In this document: positions 22,311 through 34,270 of the stretch, piece after piece | Layout: each line of letters begins with the position of its first letter | How positions within the stretch are numbered: the first letter of the stretch is position 1 | From: Epiperipatus broadwayi | Taxonomy: Eukaryota > Onychophora > Udeonychophora > Euonychophora > Peripatidae | Direction of reading: 5' to 3' | DNA: 64,000 bases | Assembly: GCA_028023455.1 (NCBI GenBank) | Contig: JAQFVV010012495.1 | Location: 2,883,711 to 2,947,710 of the forward strand | Translations under genes and position numbers: made by a program | Notes under the pieces: generated by a model | The model's input: only the letters and a program-made list of their open reading frames with translations | The model's database searches: none | What the model was told of the DNA's origin: nothing

Positions 22311-25300
22311 TGTGGCTTAAAACACAAAGAACACTGTCACATTTCATGGCATAACTCATTGTCCAGACCTACAAGTATCTTTAAATTTTTGTACTAAATA
22401 GCTAAACTATGTTACTCTGAAACATGTACATTGATTCTGAGTTGATGCTTGGCAGCTAGAGAAAGAACCAGTCATCTTTTCCATTGGGGTACACTATAAC
22501 AAACTAAAGACGATAACTTGAATTTTTTTTAAAAAAATGATATTTTTAGTAACAGTTTAATATAAAAACTTATTCTCATTATATAAATTCTACAATAAAG
22601 CATGGAGAACAATATAATCCCAAAGGTTTTGTTAAATTTATAATTTGGCATGAAGAGTTTGTAAAAATGTTTTAAAACTAAAACTTGCATTTTAGAAAGA
22701 AAATTTGGCAAGTCTGCAGCTTATACAAAATTGACAACTATCAATATAATGCAGTTAGTATATTATTGATGTGGTATAATGATAAAATATCTGTCACCCA
22801 TGACCTGGATCAATTCTGAGTAAAACAAATTTGGGATTTTTTTCTATACTATAAGCAAAGCTTAAGATTTTATTTTAAACTGATAGGCCTTAGCAAACAC
22901 AGCTAATCATCCAACATTGATTAGGGGATGGATATTTCATTTGGATTAACTAAAAAAATATATGTACCATGTTAATATGTATTGATCAGATGATTGTTGA
23001 TATTCTGCATATAAAAGCAAAAATATGATCTTAGTATAATACATTCTTCAGAAATGTTGTAAAATATGTCAATTTTTTATGAGTCCTGAATTCATAGTTG
23101 ATCTGTTTTATTGTTGTAAATTGGTGATAATATATATAAATATTTGATGATAAAAATAAAATAAAGCAAAGACAGCTATTAATCAAAAATTATTTTTCTT
23201 CAAAAGTTGGGTCCTTAGCAATGTCTTGTATAATCATGCCAGATTTTAAGCAATTACAGAATAATTGAGAATTTACGATCAAGTAATGTAATATAAGATA
23301 CTGTTTATTGACTACGCCCACCAAACTTAATTCAGTTTGCCTTCAGTACCATTGATTTTGATTATTTACTGAAATATTTTAAATTGCATAAACATTCTAT
23401 TTTACAAGATCAATTGCTGAAATGATTATATTTAATAAATTAACAAATAATATGCTTAACACACACATGTACATAAAAAGATATATACTGTAGACATTGT
23501 TTTCATATGGCTTGAATTAGATTTTTTTTCTTGTTGGCAGTATTGTAGCAATCTGTGACAGATAAAAAAAAATAAAAGAATGTTATATAGTTAAAAAAGC
23601 TAAAGAAATCATACTATCTAGTAATAAATACTCAAACAATTTATCTGATTGAAGGAAAACAATTTAAAATACTTATACAACTTACCAATAGCAATTGATA
23701 GAGAAGATATATTACAATGCTTCTGACATGATCACTTTTGCACCTGGACTCTATAAATAAAATGCACAATATCCACTATTTTTTATATCTTACAAGCTTA
23801 AGAGAATTGGGTCATGTGATCTATGACTTTTATTTTGACTATATATAGTCTCTGCTTTAAATCTTATGCAATGTTATATTGCTAAGACTACTAATATATG
23901 GTATGGCTGTTTGAAGACATGTAGGTGCCTGAAAATTTCAGATTTTCCACTCAATAGATAACTTTTAGATAAATGCTGTTTTTGGGTTGGTATTTTTAGA
24001 TCTAGTGTCTAAACTATCCTAGCACCTCTCTGAGGAGTGCCAAAGCATGAAACCATGGTCAGAGGTTGGGGGGGAGGGTTCCTGACCGAGATATTTTAAA
24101 TGCTTTTTCTGGTTAAGAATTTATCACAAAGCTTGTTGAGCAATTGGCAAATGCTTATTTTTTAATATCCACTATGTTAGAAAAATAGGATATTTCTATA
24201 GGTACCAAGAAAAACTTTTTCTAAATAGTTTTCAATTGTAAACAAACTGCCAAAGTTGCCATAATAATATTGTAACTCTTGGTTTAAATAACAATTAATT
24301 AGAATAAATTTGATTATTCTGAGACTAATATTTATATCAAAATAATTTTTATTAGTGGAAATTGTGGGCTTCATAGCAAAATATAAAATAGTTGTTACCT
24401 ATTGATTTTTGAAAATAAAACTGGAATTTATATATAGGATTTTTTTCACTACTTATTTAAGTAAGATTTAAAACCTTGTTTACTATGATATATATAAACA
24501 TTAGTAAAGAAATGACTAAAATGCTGTTCTTGTGATTAAAAGATATGTTTAGTGCATATTAGATATGCATCAATGACAAACATATAAACTGTGATTTGTA
24601 GTTTGCATAAGAAGAAAGAAAGGAGTTGAGAATTATACAGTGGTATACTATGTATTAATATGTATGTTGTTACTTACAGTTTAATGTATTTGGAAAGTTT
24701 AAATAACGTTTGAAATCTTCTAAAGACATTTAATTCTAGACAACCAATATAATCCAATATATAATTACAAATAAAATGTCATCTCTTTCATTTTGTATGT
24801 GTCAACAGATTTTCTATGGTACTTACTTGTCTTTTCTACTTATTTTTATAAATTCTTGTGGAAATAATATTACATGGATTTATTTTTCCATGTATTAGCA
24901 ATATTAATTGTCCAAAGATTTGTTCTTTTTCCCTGAGTCTTCACCTAGAGTTAAAATTGAAATTAAATTGGTTAGAAAGCATCTGATATATAACATTCTT
25001 CATTTTTTATTGCAGGTAGGAATTGATAAAAAGTATCAGACATATAACAATTTTTATTTTATATTATAGATTAATTTTTAATGCAGGTGGGAATACTTTT
25101 AAACATATAATATAACTTATGTAACTTTTAATTATTAAATACTTGTGTAATAATTTAAAAGATTAAACTTTTCATATTAAACTATTAATATTTTAAAAGG
25201 CAAAAATAACATACGATTTAATGAGTGGAATTATTAAATAATGTAATAGAGTATCAAATATAAAATCAAAGCTGTTAATTTTCAAAACATGTATTTTAAA

Positions 25301-26440
25301 CATCAAAAAATCAAAGACTGATGGCAACGGCGGTTTGAAAATCAAAAAAGAAACGATCGTTAGTAAAATCAGAACTTTATTTTGATTTGAATCTCATATT
25401 TATTTCTCTTGATTTGAATCTTTTATATTTGCCTTTCTTATCACCATATATAGTTCTTATTTCTTTTTTTCAACCTAATTAAAAAAATAGATATGATGTT
25501 CAGTAATTAATTTTAAATTAAGATAAAAATGATTTCTTAGAGTAGGCTTTATTTGTGGACAGTTTTTTAGTAACTGTTTGCTTTTATCATTCATGATAAT
25601 TAAAAAAACCTAAGGTATAAAGTAGTAATTCATCATCTGATTTAATAGTTGTTGTTGTCATAGCAACTATTGTATTGAATGTAACTAGGGACACAGCCAT
25701 TGAAAATTTATCAAGAAACATTATTTGGAATTCTGGTAAGCCTTCTATTTACCATTCTTTTAGAAAGTAAGGTTTATGCAAGAGGAAGGAAAAGTCAACA
25801 AATTAATAGGGTTAAAATCAAAGAATAATATGAAAGCATATAAATATTTGTAATCTTTCTTATTTAACACCACTTGGATTAAGAATAGCACTATAAATTC
25901 AAAAAAGTTATTATAATGGATAAATGCCTCTTGCAAATAAGTAAAGCAACTGAGATAAGATAATCAGCAACTGAACTAAATCAAGTTTTAATCTTAAAAG
26001 TGTGAAGCATCTGAGAACTGAAAGAGTGAAAAGACTGCATTTTCAGAGTTATATTTGCTTCAAACCTTAATCAATACCTGACTGAAGACTGTAAGCAATA
26101 TGATTATAATTATATGACAAGAGAACCAAAACAAAAAGCTCTCACTTAAGCAAAAAAAAAAGTTATGAGACAGAGTAACATTTAAACCTAGTATTAATTC
26201 TGGTAAATGTTGGTGTGTGATTTATGTTCTTTTTGATTATTTAAAATCTCAATGCCAGTTTCTTTTTATCTTCGATTAAGTTTTTGAAATTTATTTATCT
26301 TAAAAATAATCATTCTCTTTTAAAGTTTATCAGTTCCTGAGTCAGATCTTTATTTTGAAACTACTTTTAACATAAACATAAAACATCAGTTAGCTATATT
26401 TTTTTATTATATGCTTTAGTTCTTTAAAAGGAGAATTAAT
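22311..26440. other. No gene seen; A/T-rich spacer
   Basis: Long A/T-rich stretch. A G-rich patch at 24030-24095 (GGTTGGGGGGGAGGG) is the only strong compositional change. A loose duplication around GCAGGT(A/G)GGAAT occurs at 25013 and 25084. Open frames of 60-66 codons here are low-complexity. Confidence 0.45.
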
Positions 26441-26449
26441 GAAAATATT

Positions 26450-26860
26450 AATTAAATGTTATGGATGGAGTGTATTATATGGTTATGAAACATGGGCAAT
26501 GAGTAAAAGAATTGGGAACAAATTGGAAATATTTGAGAGTAGTCATGAAGAAGAATGAAAAAAATTAATTGAATGAATAAAATGACAAATGAAGAAGTTT
26601 TTGAAAGAGCAAATAAGAAAATTAGAATGATTGAGGAAATTAAAAATAGAAAGAAAAAGTGGGTTGGATATTTGGAGGAAATGGTGGATAGAAACAAGAA
26701 GGACAGAGCTGTTTGACCTTGTTGGATAATATAAGAGATGGGAAGTGTTATGTAAAATTGAAAATCAGAGTATCGAAGAGATGGAGAAATGGATGAAGTA
26801 GCTGTGTGAATGCTTTCTGAATGTATCCATAAGGCAGAACACTACTGATTGATGCTTTTA
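26450..26860 (+). pseudogene. 3' fragment of a LINE (C-terminal domain)
   Basis: CYGWSVLYGYETWAMSKRI resembles the VLLYGCETWTL box downstream of the LINE reverse transcriptase. It is followed in shifting frames by MTNEEVFERANKKIRMIEEI and RKKKWVGYLE, the usual RKLRWxGHIxR block. The 3' part (GTATCCATAAGGCAGAACAC, 26822 on) looks like the terminal 3' UTR. The antisense 81-codon frame is an artefact. Confidence 0.65.
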
Positions 26861-27114
26861 CTTAATTTAGTCTGTTTTTTGTCTGCTTTTCTGGAGCAAA
26901 TCTTTTAACTCAATTTTTACCCATTTATCAATTTCCTTAAACTATGTATATATATTCACATTAACAAGACTTTTTTTTTTAGAGTATGCCAATAATTTTT
27001 ATATATAGCAGTGAGGTTAGTGATGTGTAAATCTTGTATCAGTGTCAATATTTTCATATTAAAAAAGGATATTTGTATCTGATCAGTAGATTAAAATTGA
27101 TACTAAAAACTTGC

Positions 27115-27255
27115 GAGTGCTGGCTTAGCACGAAATACGATATTGGTCATTATTTATCTTTTCAACATGTATGTGACTAAGTGTATCAGTGGTATGAGAT
27201 AGCATGGATGGTTGAGGGTCATGTGAAAGTCTGAGTTCAAACCCCTATATATTAA
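27115..27255 (+). mobile_element. Partial family-A fold-back element (right arm)
   Basis: GCGAGTGCTGGCTTAGCACG through GAAAGTCTGAGTTCAAACCC matches the right half of the copies at 13400, 27945 and 35849. The left half is absent. Confidence 0.65.
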
Positions 27256-27574
27256 ATTATTCTTAGAGATTTTAACTGAATTATTACAGTAATGTTTTCA
27301 CATACCATACTTTTATTTGTGAAAGATGAAAAAAAATTTTTTTTTATTTTTTTAGTCTATTTAGTTGAATAAAAGCATTTTTTTTTTTAAAAAAAAAATT
27401 ATTTTAGACATGAATGGTGTAGAAAAAATATTGCTTTTTTATTCTAATTTTAATATTTCTTGTGTATATCTAGTTCTAATTCATATGACATAATAATGAC
27501 AGACAATAAAATCTGTGTAAATAAAAGATGTCTTTAAGACTTTATATTTATGGGTATATATATATATATATAAG

Positions 27575-27676
27575 TTTTAGAAGATGTAGAAAGCCGTCTT
27601 GTTGCTGATTTACAATATGCCAAACAACATGGACTATCATTGCAAGATATTCTTAAGGACTTAGAATTAAAAAAAG
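27575..27676 (+). CDS. Candidate internal coding exon, unidentified protein
   Basis: A 102-bp island lies between an AG (27573-27574) and a GT donor (AAAAAG|GTATTT, 27677). One frame encodes 33 residues with ordinary protein composition, including LEDVESRLVADL and HGLSLQDILKDL. It looks like a helical segment of a conserved intracellular protein, but I do not recognise it. The donor is good. The acceptor is poor because an AT repeat rather than a pyrimidine tract precedes it. It carries a splice phase at both ends. No partner exon was found within several kilobases, so it would belong to a gene with long introns, or be a relic. Confidence 0.4.
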
Positions 27677-27944
27677 GTATTTTTAGTTTATTTATTTTTG
27701 GTATGTAAGTATAAAATATCAGATGCCTAAAGCTAAACTAATTATTAAAATAAAACAAATACTTCACAATAAATCACTAACTAAAATTAAATTATAAACT
27801 CACTACCAATAGTTTCCCTGCCAAGACAGATATCTCAAATATTTCACCGAAAGGGAAGTTGTAATTTAATTTGTCAAGTAATTTTAATATATGATTTTTT
27901 TTTTTTACAGTACAGGCTTTTTTATGGGTGCATTCCAATTTGTA

Positions 27945-28332
27945 ATATATAGGGGTTTGAACTCAGACTTTCACATGAGTGACATATGGACAACATGGGT
28001 AGGGTGAGAAGGTTGTCACCAATATGGGCTTTGAGCATTCCATCATCAGATTTTCAATGAAATGGATGGCTGAAGAGTTGTGGGGTGGAGTGGATTGAAG
28101 CCTGTCCATTAAAGTATGAAGATTGTCTATCTTAATATAAGCTGAACATTGATTGTACATATGTGTGGAGATGATAATCTGGACCAACTGATGAGTGCTG
28201 GTTTAGCATGAAATACTTATATTGGTGATTATTTATCTTTTCAACAGGTGTGTGATCAAGGGTGTCAACAATATGAGATAGTGTGGATAGTTGAGGGTCA
28301 TGTGAAAGTCTGAGTTCAAACTCCCTATATAT
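27945..28332. mobile_element. Family-A fold-back element, complete copy
   Basis: The ends are inverted: ATATAGGGGTTTGAACTCAG (27947) against CTGAGTTCAAACTCCCTATAT (28311-28331), continuing through GACTTTCACATGA. The centre contains AACTGATGAGTGCTGGTTTA, shared with the other copies. Terminal GTTCAAACCCC resembles a Pol III B-box. The antisense 74-codon frame is an artefact. Confidence 0.75.
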
Positions 28333-29624
28333 TTGTCTAGTAAACGTTTATATCCTTAATTTTTATTATTGCTAACTGATTGGAAAATCAATTGATTATT
28401 TAAAGATTAGATAATTTTAATTCAAAGTTATCGTTTTTATGATTCAAACCTTAATATAGGCAATTTACTTCACAAATATTGCAAAGTGATGTGGGAAAGA
28501 AGTAGTTAATCATAGATCAAAGCTGACGGAAAATATGTTGAAAGTATAGTCTTGTATGATTATAGTAATAATATTAGTACAGGATTTCTACATAACTCTT
28601 CTTTAAATTATACATAAATTTATACTAACCATGGGTATGATATGAAGATGTCCGAAAGTATATTTGGTACAATAAATATTGTTAAAATTTTATATTTAAA
28701 CTCTGATTTAGTTAGATTCTTGTTTAATATAATATTCACTACTAATATAATATTGCTAAGAAAAGTATGTACATTCTGTATATGTGCTAGGAAATAAAAG
28801 TAAAATGTTGAATTTTTTTTTTTTAATTTATAATATTTTATTTACTATTTCTGATTTTTTTCCTAATGATTATCAACTATTTTAAGTGTCAGTAAAGAAA
28901 GCAGCTAGAAATAAATTATTATCTTCATTATAAGCAATCACCATGCAATCTCAGAAGATTACATCGTAAATACTAACCACTAATCTTTTACATACACTTT
29001 TATAAAAAGTATCTACTGATTACAGTTTCTTTTCTTAATCTCTTGGCTATAGAATTAAAGAAATTTTCTTTGATTGCGTTTCTTTAGGATATTCCACTTT
29101 AATGAGAGCCATTCTATATAATTTTCAAAAAAAGCATTGTATTATTCTTGTGTTCTAGATATGAAATCACTCTCTTATTATACCACCATTTAATATTTTT
29201 GGTCTCCAATTATATTAACATTTATTTTAGGCATTTCCAAGATAGCTTTATCTTTTAAAGTTACTTCCAAGATATTTTTATCTATGCAAATGTTTTCTAC
29301 TTTAATGACATTTGCTAAATCTACTCTAGTCTATAATTTGAAAACTATTATTCCAAAACATTAGTCTTTATTAATAACTTAATGTTGCAATTATCTTTTA
29401 TTCATTGGATATTGCTCTTGATAATTATTGATAGTTGGCGTTATATAATTTATCACATATTGAAGATTTTGATTAATATTCTCTATTTTACCTCAGATCT
29501 CAGAGATGGCTATAAAATAGTGCTTACTGTTAACTGAAGGGAGACCTTTGATTCTTTTTTTAAATCTTAAAAGAAACAGGCATTTAAATTCCTAATGTTT
29601 TCCTGAAAGTACTCTTACTGATTA
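28333..29624. other. No gene seen
   Basis: A/T-rich sequence without coding-like frames or recognisable repeat ends. Confidence 0.5.
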
Positions 29625-29815
29625 GCCCAGCAATACATGAAGAAGAGGGGAGAATAATACCTCTCAAAATATTCTACATATACTAACCTGTTTGATGTGC
29701 TATTACTAAGAGATGAATGTATTTGGAATATTTAAATAAAGTTAAATTTTTCTAAAGACATTCAATATGCATATTAGATGATGGACATAGTTCAATATAA
29801 AAATACAAGTAAATT
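29625..29815 (+). mobile_element. SINE family 2, headless 3' body
   Basis: CCAGCAATACATGAAGAAGAGG, then ACTAACCTGTTTGATGTGCT and TTGGAATATTTAAATAAAGTT, ending CAATATGCATATTAGATGATGG. This is the same body as the arms at 33748-34270. The tRNA head is missing. Confidence 0.7.
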
Positions 29816-30204
29816 CCTAATGTTTATTCCATGTTATCTCATCATTGCAGCTATTATTAGTATGTGATTATTTCTATGGTAAATGAACATGGATGAAACA
29901 CACATCACCACACACTAGCCAATTTGATGAGTTTAGTGGCCTTTTTTTTTGGAATTTAAAATCAAGAAATACTATGGTCGTTTTTTTAATTTCCTGATAG
30001 ATCTTCATTGAAATAGCAATTGAGTAATTGTTAAAGCAATATCAATGTGTGTATTTTTGACTTTTTAAACAAGATATTTATAATCATGATAGACAAAATT
30101 AAATTATGTGCTTGTCTAAAAGTTGTGTAGTTGTAAGTATATATATCAGACTGTTTCTAGTAGAGCCTGATTGGTTAATGCTTTGTATTAAAATCATTAT
30201 TTAT

Positions 30205-30430
30205 GAATGTAATGGTTCCAAATTTGATTTCCTTGCTAATACTGCCATTGCTCAGGCAAATAACACCTGAAGAAGATTAGAGAATGAAACAACTAAAAAT
30301 GAAGTGATGCATCCTAATTTGTGTGGTATTACTAATGGTTGAATGTATTTGAAAATAAAGTCAGTTTTTTTTCTAAAAACATTTAGCAATTAATGATTGA
30401 TGATGAAAGCAATCTGACATATTATTACAA
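30205..30430 (+). mobile_element. SINE family 2, diverged copy
   Basis: It carries CTGCCATTGCTCAGGCAAAT, CACCTGAAGAAGATTAGAGA and GTGGTATTACTAATGGTTGA in the family order, with heavy substitution. The head is decayed (CCAAATTTGATTTCC may be the old B-box). Confidence 0.55.
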
Positions 30431-30609
30431 AAATTATCTTATGGTTCTGATTTCCAAAAGGCCATAAATCAATCAAACCAAGGAAGCAGCTCATGGTCTA
30501 AGCAGAGAGTACTAAAAATCCCCTGATAAGTTTCCAGTGATTCTTTATTTAGATAACTACAACTACTGATTGCTTCGAGTGAAGGAGAATTACATGAATT
30601 GGAAAAATT

Positions 30610-32225
30610 GTCTAATAAAAAATAGGAGAGGGTTGGTCTTTGTAAATTAGAAGAAAAAGTAAAAAGACAATTGATTTAAATGGAAGGCATATACTTTATT
30701 GCAAAGACACAAATATTGGAAGCACAGATAAAGTTGAATTCATTGTAAATAAAAAGTGAAAGAACAGTATTGTGGAAATTTATGAGGTATCAAAGAGAGT
30801 GGTAAGATTCAACTTAATAGAAGATACCAATGTAGATAATTCAAATTTATATTTTAACAAGTTCCCATTCCAATGAAGAAGTAGAAGATTTTATTTGGAC
30901 GCACAAAAGTTTTTAGATCATAGCAAATAACATTTCAAATTGTCATGGTAGACTTTAATGCTAGAATTGATAAATGATTGAACAACAAAAGTGATGACAA
31001 TAAATTTGATTAAAGTATATAAAAAATTGTAACTTACCAATTGTTTCTTTGAGAAAATACTAAATGAAGATGGAATCATCCAAATAAAAGTTCCACAGAA
31101 TTGTTATGTATTTTGACAAATAGAAAATATGTATTTCAAATTGTAATGTTTTTAATAGATTCAACACAAGAAGTGATCATTGAGATATATGGTAATACAA
31201 AACTAGAGAAACAAAAGCCATTAAGAAAGATAGTATTAACAGTTGTTATTTGTAACCTTCAGAACATAAACATGTTCAGACTTGACTGACATCATTAATT
31301 AAAAACGTAACTGATATTTTATTAGAAACCGCAAAAAAAGCACTTTACTAGTAAACTGTCTACTGATAAAAAGAAGAGATATAAAATGTTTGAAAATAAG
31401 TCATTAAGAATAGAGTTTTATAAAATGATATGAAAAAGATTAACAATGATATTAAGAAACTATTATTGTGATAAGACATGGAAAGCTGTAGAAGAGAATA
31501 AAAGTATTGACAGTGTAAAACATCTTGACATCAGAAGGAAAGTTGTTATCAGCAATAGAAGAAGAGATGAAAATATTATTAAAAAGATATGACACCGTAA
31601 AATATGTAGAAGAAATTGATAAAGAGTTATATAGTAATAAAGAACAAAATATAAAGTTACCACTGTGACCACTACATCTTCTGAATTGTTCACTTATTTT
31701 AAAAGTTCGAGAATATGATGGAATTATTATTGATATTTTATAAAAGCTGGTGAAGATAAAGAAAAATTGGTGGCAAAGCTATATATTAAATGCCTAAATG
31801 ATGATGATGCACCAGAATAACAATCTTCATATTTAATATCAACAAGACATTGCATATCATCAGCTTACATAATGTTGTTCAATAGAAAATTCTTTTTCTG
31901 TTACTATGGATATGCCATCCAGTGCAAGCTTTAGTAATCAATTTACACCAGATGGTATGCTTAAAAAATTCCGATCTTTAAGAAAGATGATAAAAAAAAT
32001 ATTAAAATTTAATAATATATCACTTTTCTGTCAGTTCCAAGATAATTACAACTGATCTACAGAAAACTTTGGATTTAAACCAATTAAAAAACAAGCAAGA
32101 TTTAAAGTCATTGTAGCACTGCAGATCATGTCCACATATTGAGAGAAGTTATAGAAAAGACCAATGAATATGAATTACCAACGTGCTTCGAATTTATAGA
32201 TTACAAAATGGCATTTAATTTTGTT
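30610..32225 (+). pseudogene. RTE-type LINE, endonuclease plus start of reverse transcriptase, broken
   Basis: The order of motifs matches RTE-clade ORFs. VEFIVNKK (about 30735) is a decayed GVGFxVNKK endonuclease block. VVRFNLI follows, and VMVDFNARIDK (30939 on) corresponds to the catalytic MGDFNAKIG. IIEIYGNTKLEKQK follows (31169-31203; the SDHxLV residues just upstream are lost). A long linker leads to the RT N-terminus near 32000-32200 with TTDHVHI-like and FIDYKMAFN, the residual FVDYEKAFDS box. The RT then stops abruptly at the T-tract of the SINE at 32226. Many stops and frameshifts are present. It is the same family as 50108-52195, which is better preserved downstream. Confidence 0.75.
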
Positions 32226-32314
32226 TTTTTTCTTATGTCAAATGCGTTGACCGGTAAGCAAACCCAGGCCAGCTGCTTGGAAGGCAGCTATGCTAACCAC
32301 TAGGCCATTAACGC
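32226..32314 (-). mobile_element. SINE with tRNA-Gly(TCC)-derived head
   Basis: On the minus strand 32314-32243 reads as a 72-base tRNA-Gly: acceptor GCGTTAA...TCAACGCA, D-arm GGCCTAGTGGTTAGCA, and a perfect anticodon stem GCTGC-CTTCCAA-GCAGC with anticodon TCC. The T-loop/B-box is decayed (GGGTTTGCTTACCGG instead of GGTTCGATTCC). Immediately after comes TTTGACATAAG and A8, not a T-run terminator. This shares the TGACATA-An tail style of the two short SINEs, so I call it a SINE rather than a functional tRNA gene. Confidence 0.7.
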
Positions 32315-32539
32315 TTTATGGTGATTTATATTAGAAGACATCATAATCACTTTTTCCTTCAAAAATATGATTTTGCCATTGGAAAAAATATAAAAGTAGC
32401 TCTTAATTTGTATTTTGTCCTAATTGTTTTTTTAATTAGGCTTAATCAATATCTATAATCATATGGTTAAAATGTGAGATAGATAAAGTATATATATATA
32501 ATCAAATTATAAATAATGTTATAAACAAAAATAAAAACC

Positions 32540-32700
32540 TCCTTGCATTTCTCCTCCTTTTCTTCTATCCATTTTGCAACCCTTCCAGCCAACATATATG
32601 AGAAAACTTTATATAGCATTGACATTACCGCTATCGGTCTATAATTGTTTAACTGTCTATAATGTATTATATATTATACATCCTGGAAGAGATAAATGGC
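32540..32700 (-). pseudogene. LINE reverse transcriptase fragment
   Basis: The minus-strand frame includes LNNYRPIAVMSMLYKVFSYM (about 32603-32650) and GRVAKWIEEKEE. NYRPI...LYKVF is the conserved fingers motif near the start of non-LTR reverse transcriptases. Only about 50 residues remain, with an A/T-rich boundary on either side. It belongs to a different subfamily from the RTE copies. Confidence 0.65.
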
Positions 32701-32929
32701 AATAAATTTTTGATATGATGTCAATGTTGGCTTAATGCTTGTTATATATACATTTATTGTCTGTTAAATTTAAACTTTGATATATATATCTAAATTTAAT
32801 ATTTTTAATGGTCAGTATAGATGCAAATTAGTTAGTGAATGGGATCGGCATTATATATATATATAAATGTAACGACATGTGAAAATTTTACCAAATCTAT
32901 TTTAAATAATAATCGAACTGCCCTCTAGC

Positions 32930-33022
32930 TGCCAAGTTCGTGTGTAATCATGTGTATCGTTTGCTTGAGATAAAGTGGAGAACGAATGGATTGAAAAATC
33001 CTGAGTTCAAATCCCTCTATTT
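32930..33022 (+). mobile_element. Partial family-A fold-back end
   Basis: GATTGAAAAATCCTGAGTTC followed by AAATCCCTC resembles the B-box-like terminus of family A. Only one arm is present. Confidence 0.4.
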
Positions 33023-33747
33023 AAATATAGATGTGTATCAATAAATATATGCATAAAATGATTTTTTTATATAAATATATAATTTGTTATATATGTAATT
33101 AATAGTATTTATTATTGAAATTTCTTTCTTCTTTTTATCTACTGTAGTGCAGAAAAAAGCTGAAAAACTCAGACCAATTTGAGATTCTAATTCAGTTTGT
33201 TTTGGGAACAATTTATGTAGAAAGTACCCAAGATTGTCTGTATATTAATTATTATTTTATCTGATTGTTTTAATACGTGTTCAAATCATGATGTTTTTTT
33301 TTTTCACTCTTTATTATAATTTAACTAAAAGATTTCAATGTCAAGTACTAATACAAAATGTTGGTAATAAAACATTTTTATTTTTTATTATAATTTAAAT
33401 AAAAGATTTTTAACATCAAGAATTTTGTTGCCATTGTTATTTAATGAATATTGTTTTGTATATAAGGACTACGTGTGTATGTGTATGTATTTATATAAAT
33501 AAATTAAAAACCATATTTAATATGATACAAAATATCATTTTTATATATAGGTGCCAACGTAGAAGTTTATGCTATGAATATGAGAACATAACTTCTACCT
33601 CGAAAACGCTGAACTTCTTCTATAAATACTAATTCATTACAATATAAGCTTTTCTGAGTTTAGGGTGTAAATACAGATTTTATTAATAGAGGTAATCTAT
33701 TATCCTGGTGTTTTCCTGAAGGTTTGTGATGATGATGTTCTAGTTGT

Positions 33748-34270
33748 ATTTTTATATTGGACTGTTTCAATCATCTAATACGCGTATTGAATGTCTTTAG
33801 AAACATTTAACTTTATTTAAATATTCCAAATACATTGAAAAGTTAGGATTAGCATGTCAAACAGGTTAGTATATGCACAACGTTTTGAGAGGTATTATTC
33901 TCCATTATTCTTCAGGTGTTTCTGGCCTGACCAGTGACGGTACTTGCATGGGATTCGAATCTGGATCCTTAGATTCTTGAGTATTGAATTTTAAGGTAAT
34001 GCTCTAACCAACTGAGCATTGCCTTAAAATTCAATACTCGAGAATCTAAGGATTCAGGTTCGAATCTCTTGCTAGTACTGTCACTGGTCAGGCCAGCAAT
34101 ACCTCAAGAAGAGGGAAGCATAATATCTCTTGAAACATTGTGCATATACTAACCTGTTTGATGTGATATTACTAACAGTTGAATGTATTTGGAATATTTA
34201 AATAAAATTAATTTTTTTTAAAGACATTCAATATGCATATTAGATGATGGAAATAGTTCAATATAAAAAT
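33748..34270. mobile_element. Head-to-head inverted pair of SINE family 2
   Basis: The left arm (33748-34004) and right arm (34014-34270) are near-perfect reverse complements around the loop TAACCAACT (34005-34013). Read from the centre outward, each arm has TTAAAATTCAATACTC, then GGTTCGAATC (B-box), CACTGGTCAGGCCAG, and the body seen at 29625 and 30205. The centre is the D-arm-like GCTCAGTTGGTTAGAGC (minus strand), an A-box. A single tRNA-like head is shared by both arms, and the palindrome pivots exactly on its D-stem. Confidence 0.85.

Noticed and set aside
22060-22410. Apparent inverted/direct repeat of AGCTAAACTATGT around the mariner relic
   Set aside because: Only about 13 bases match, and the orientation does not fit mariner terminal repeats.
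32243-32314. Functional tRNA-Gly(TCC) gene
   Set aside because: The anticodon arm is intact, but the B-box/T-loop is decayed and the 3' side is a SINE-type tail with poly(A), not a T-run.
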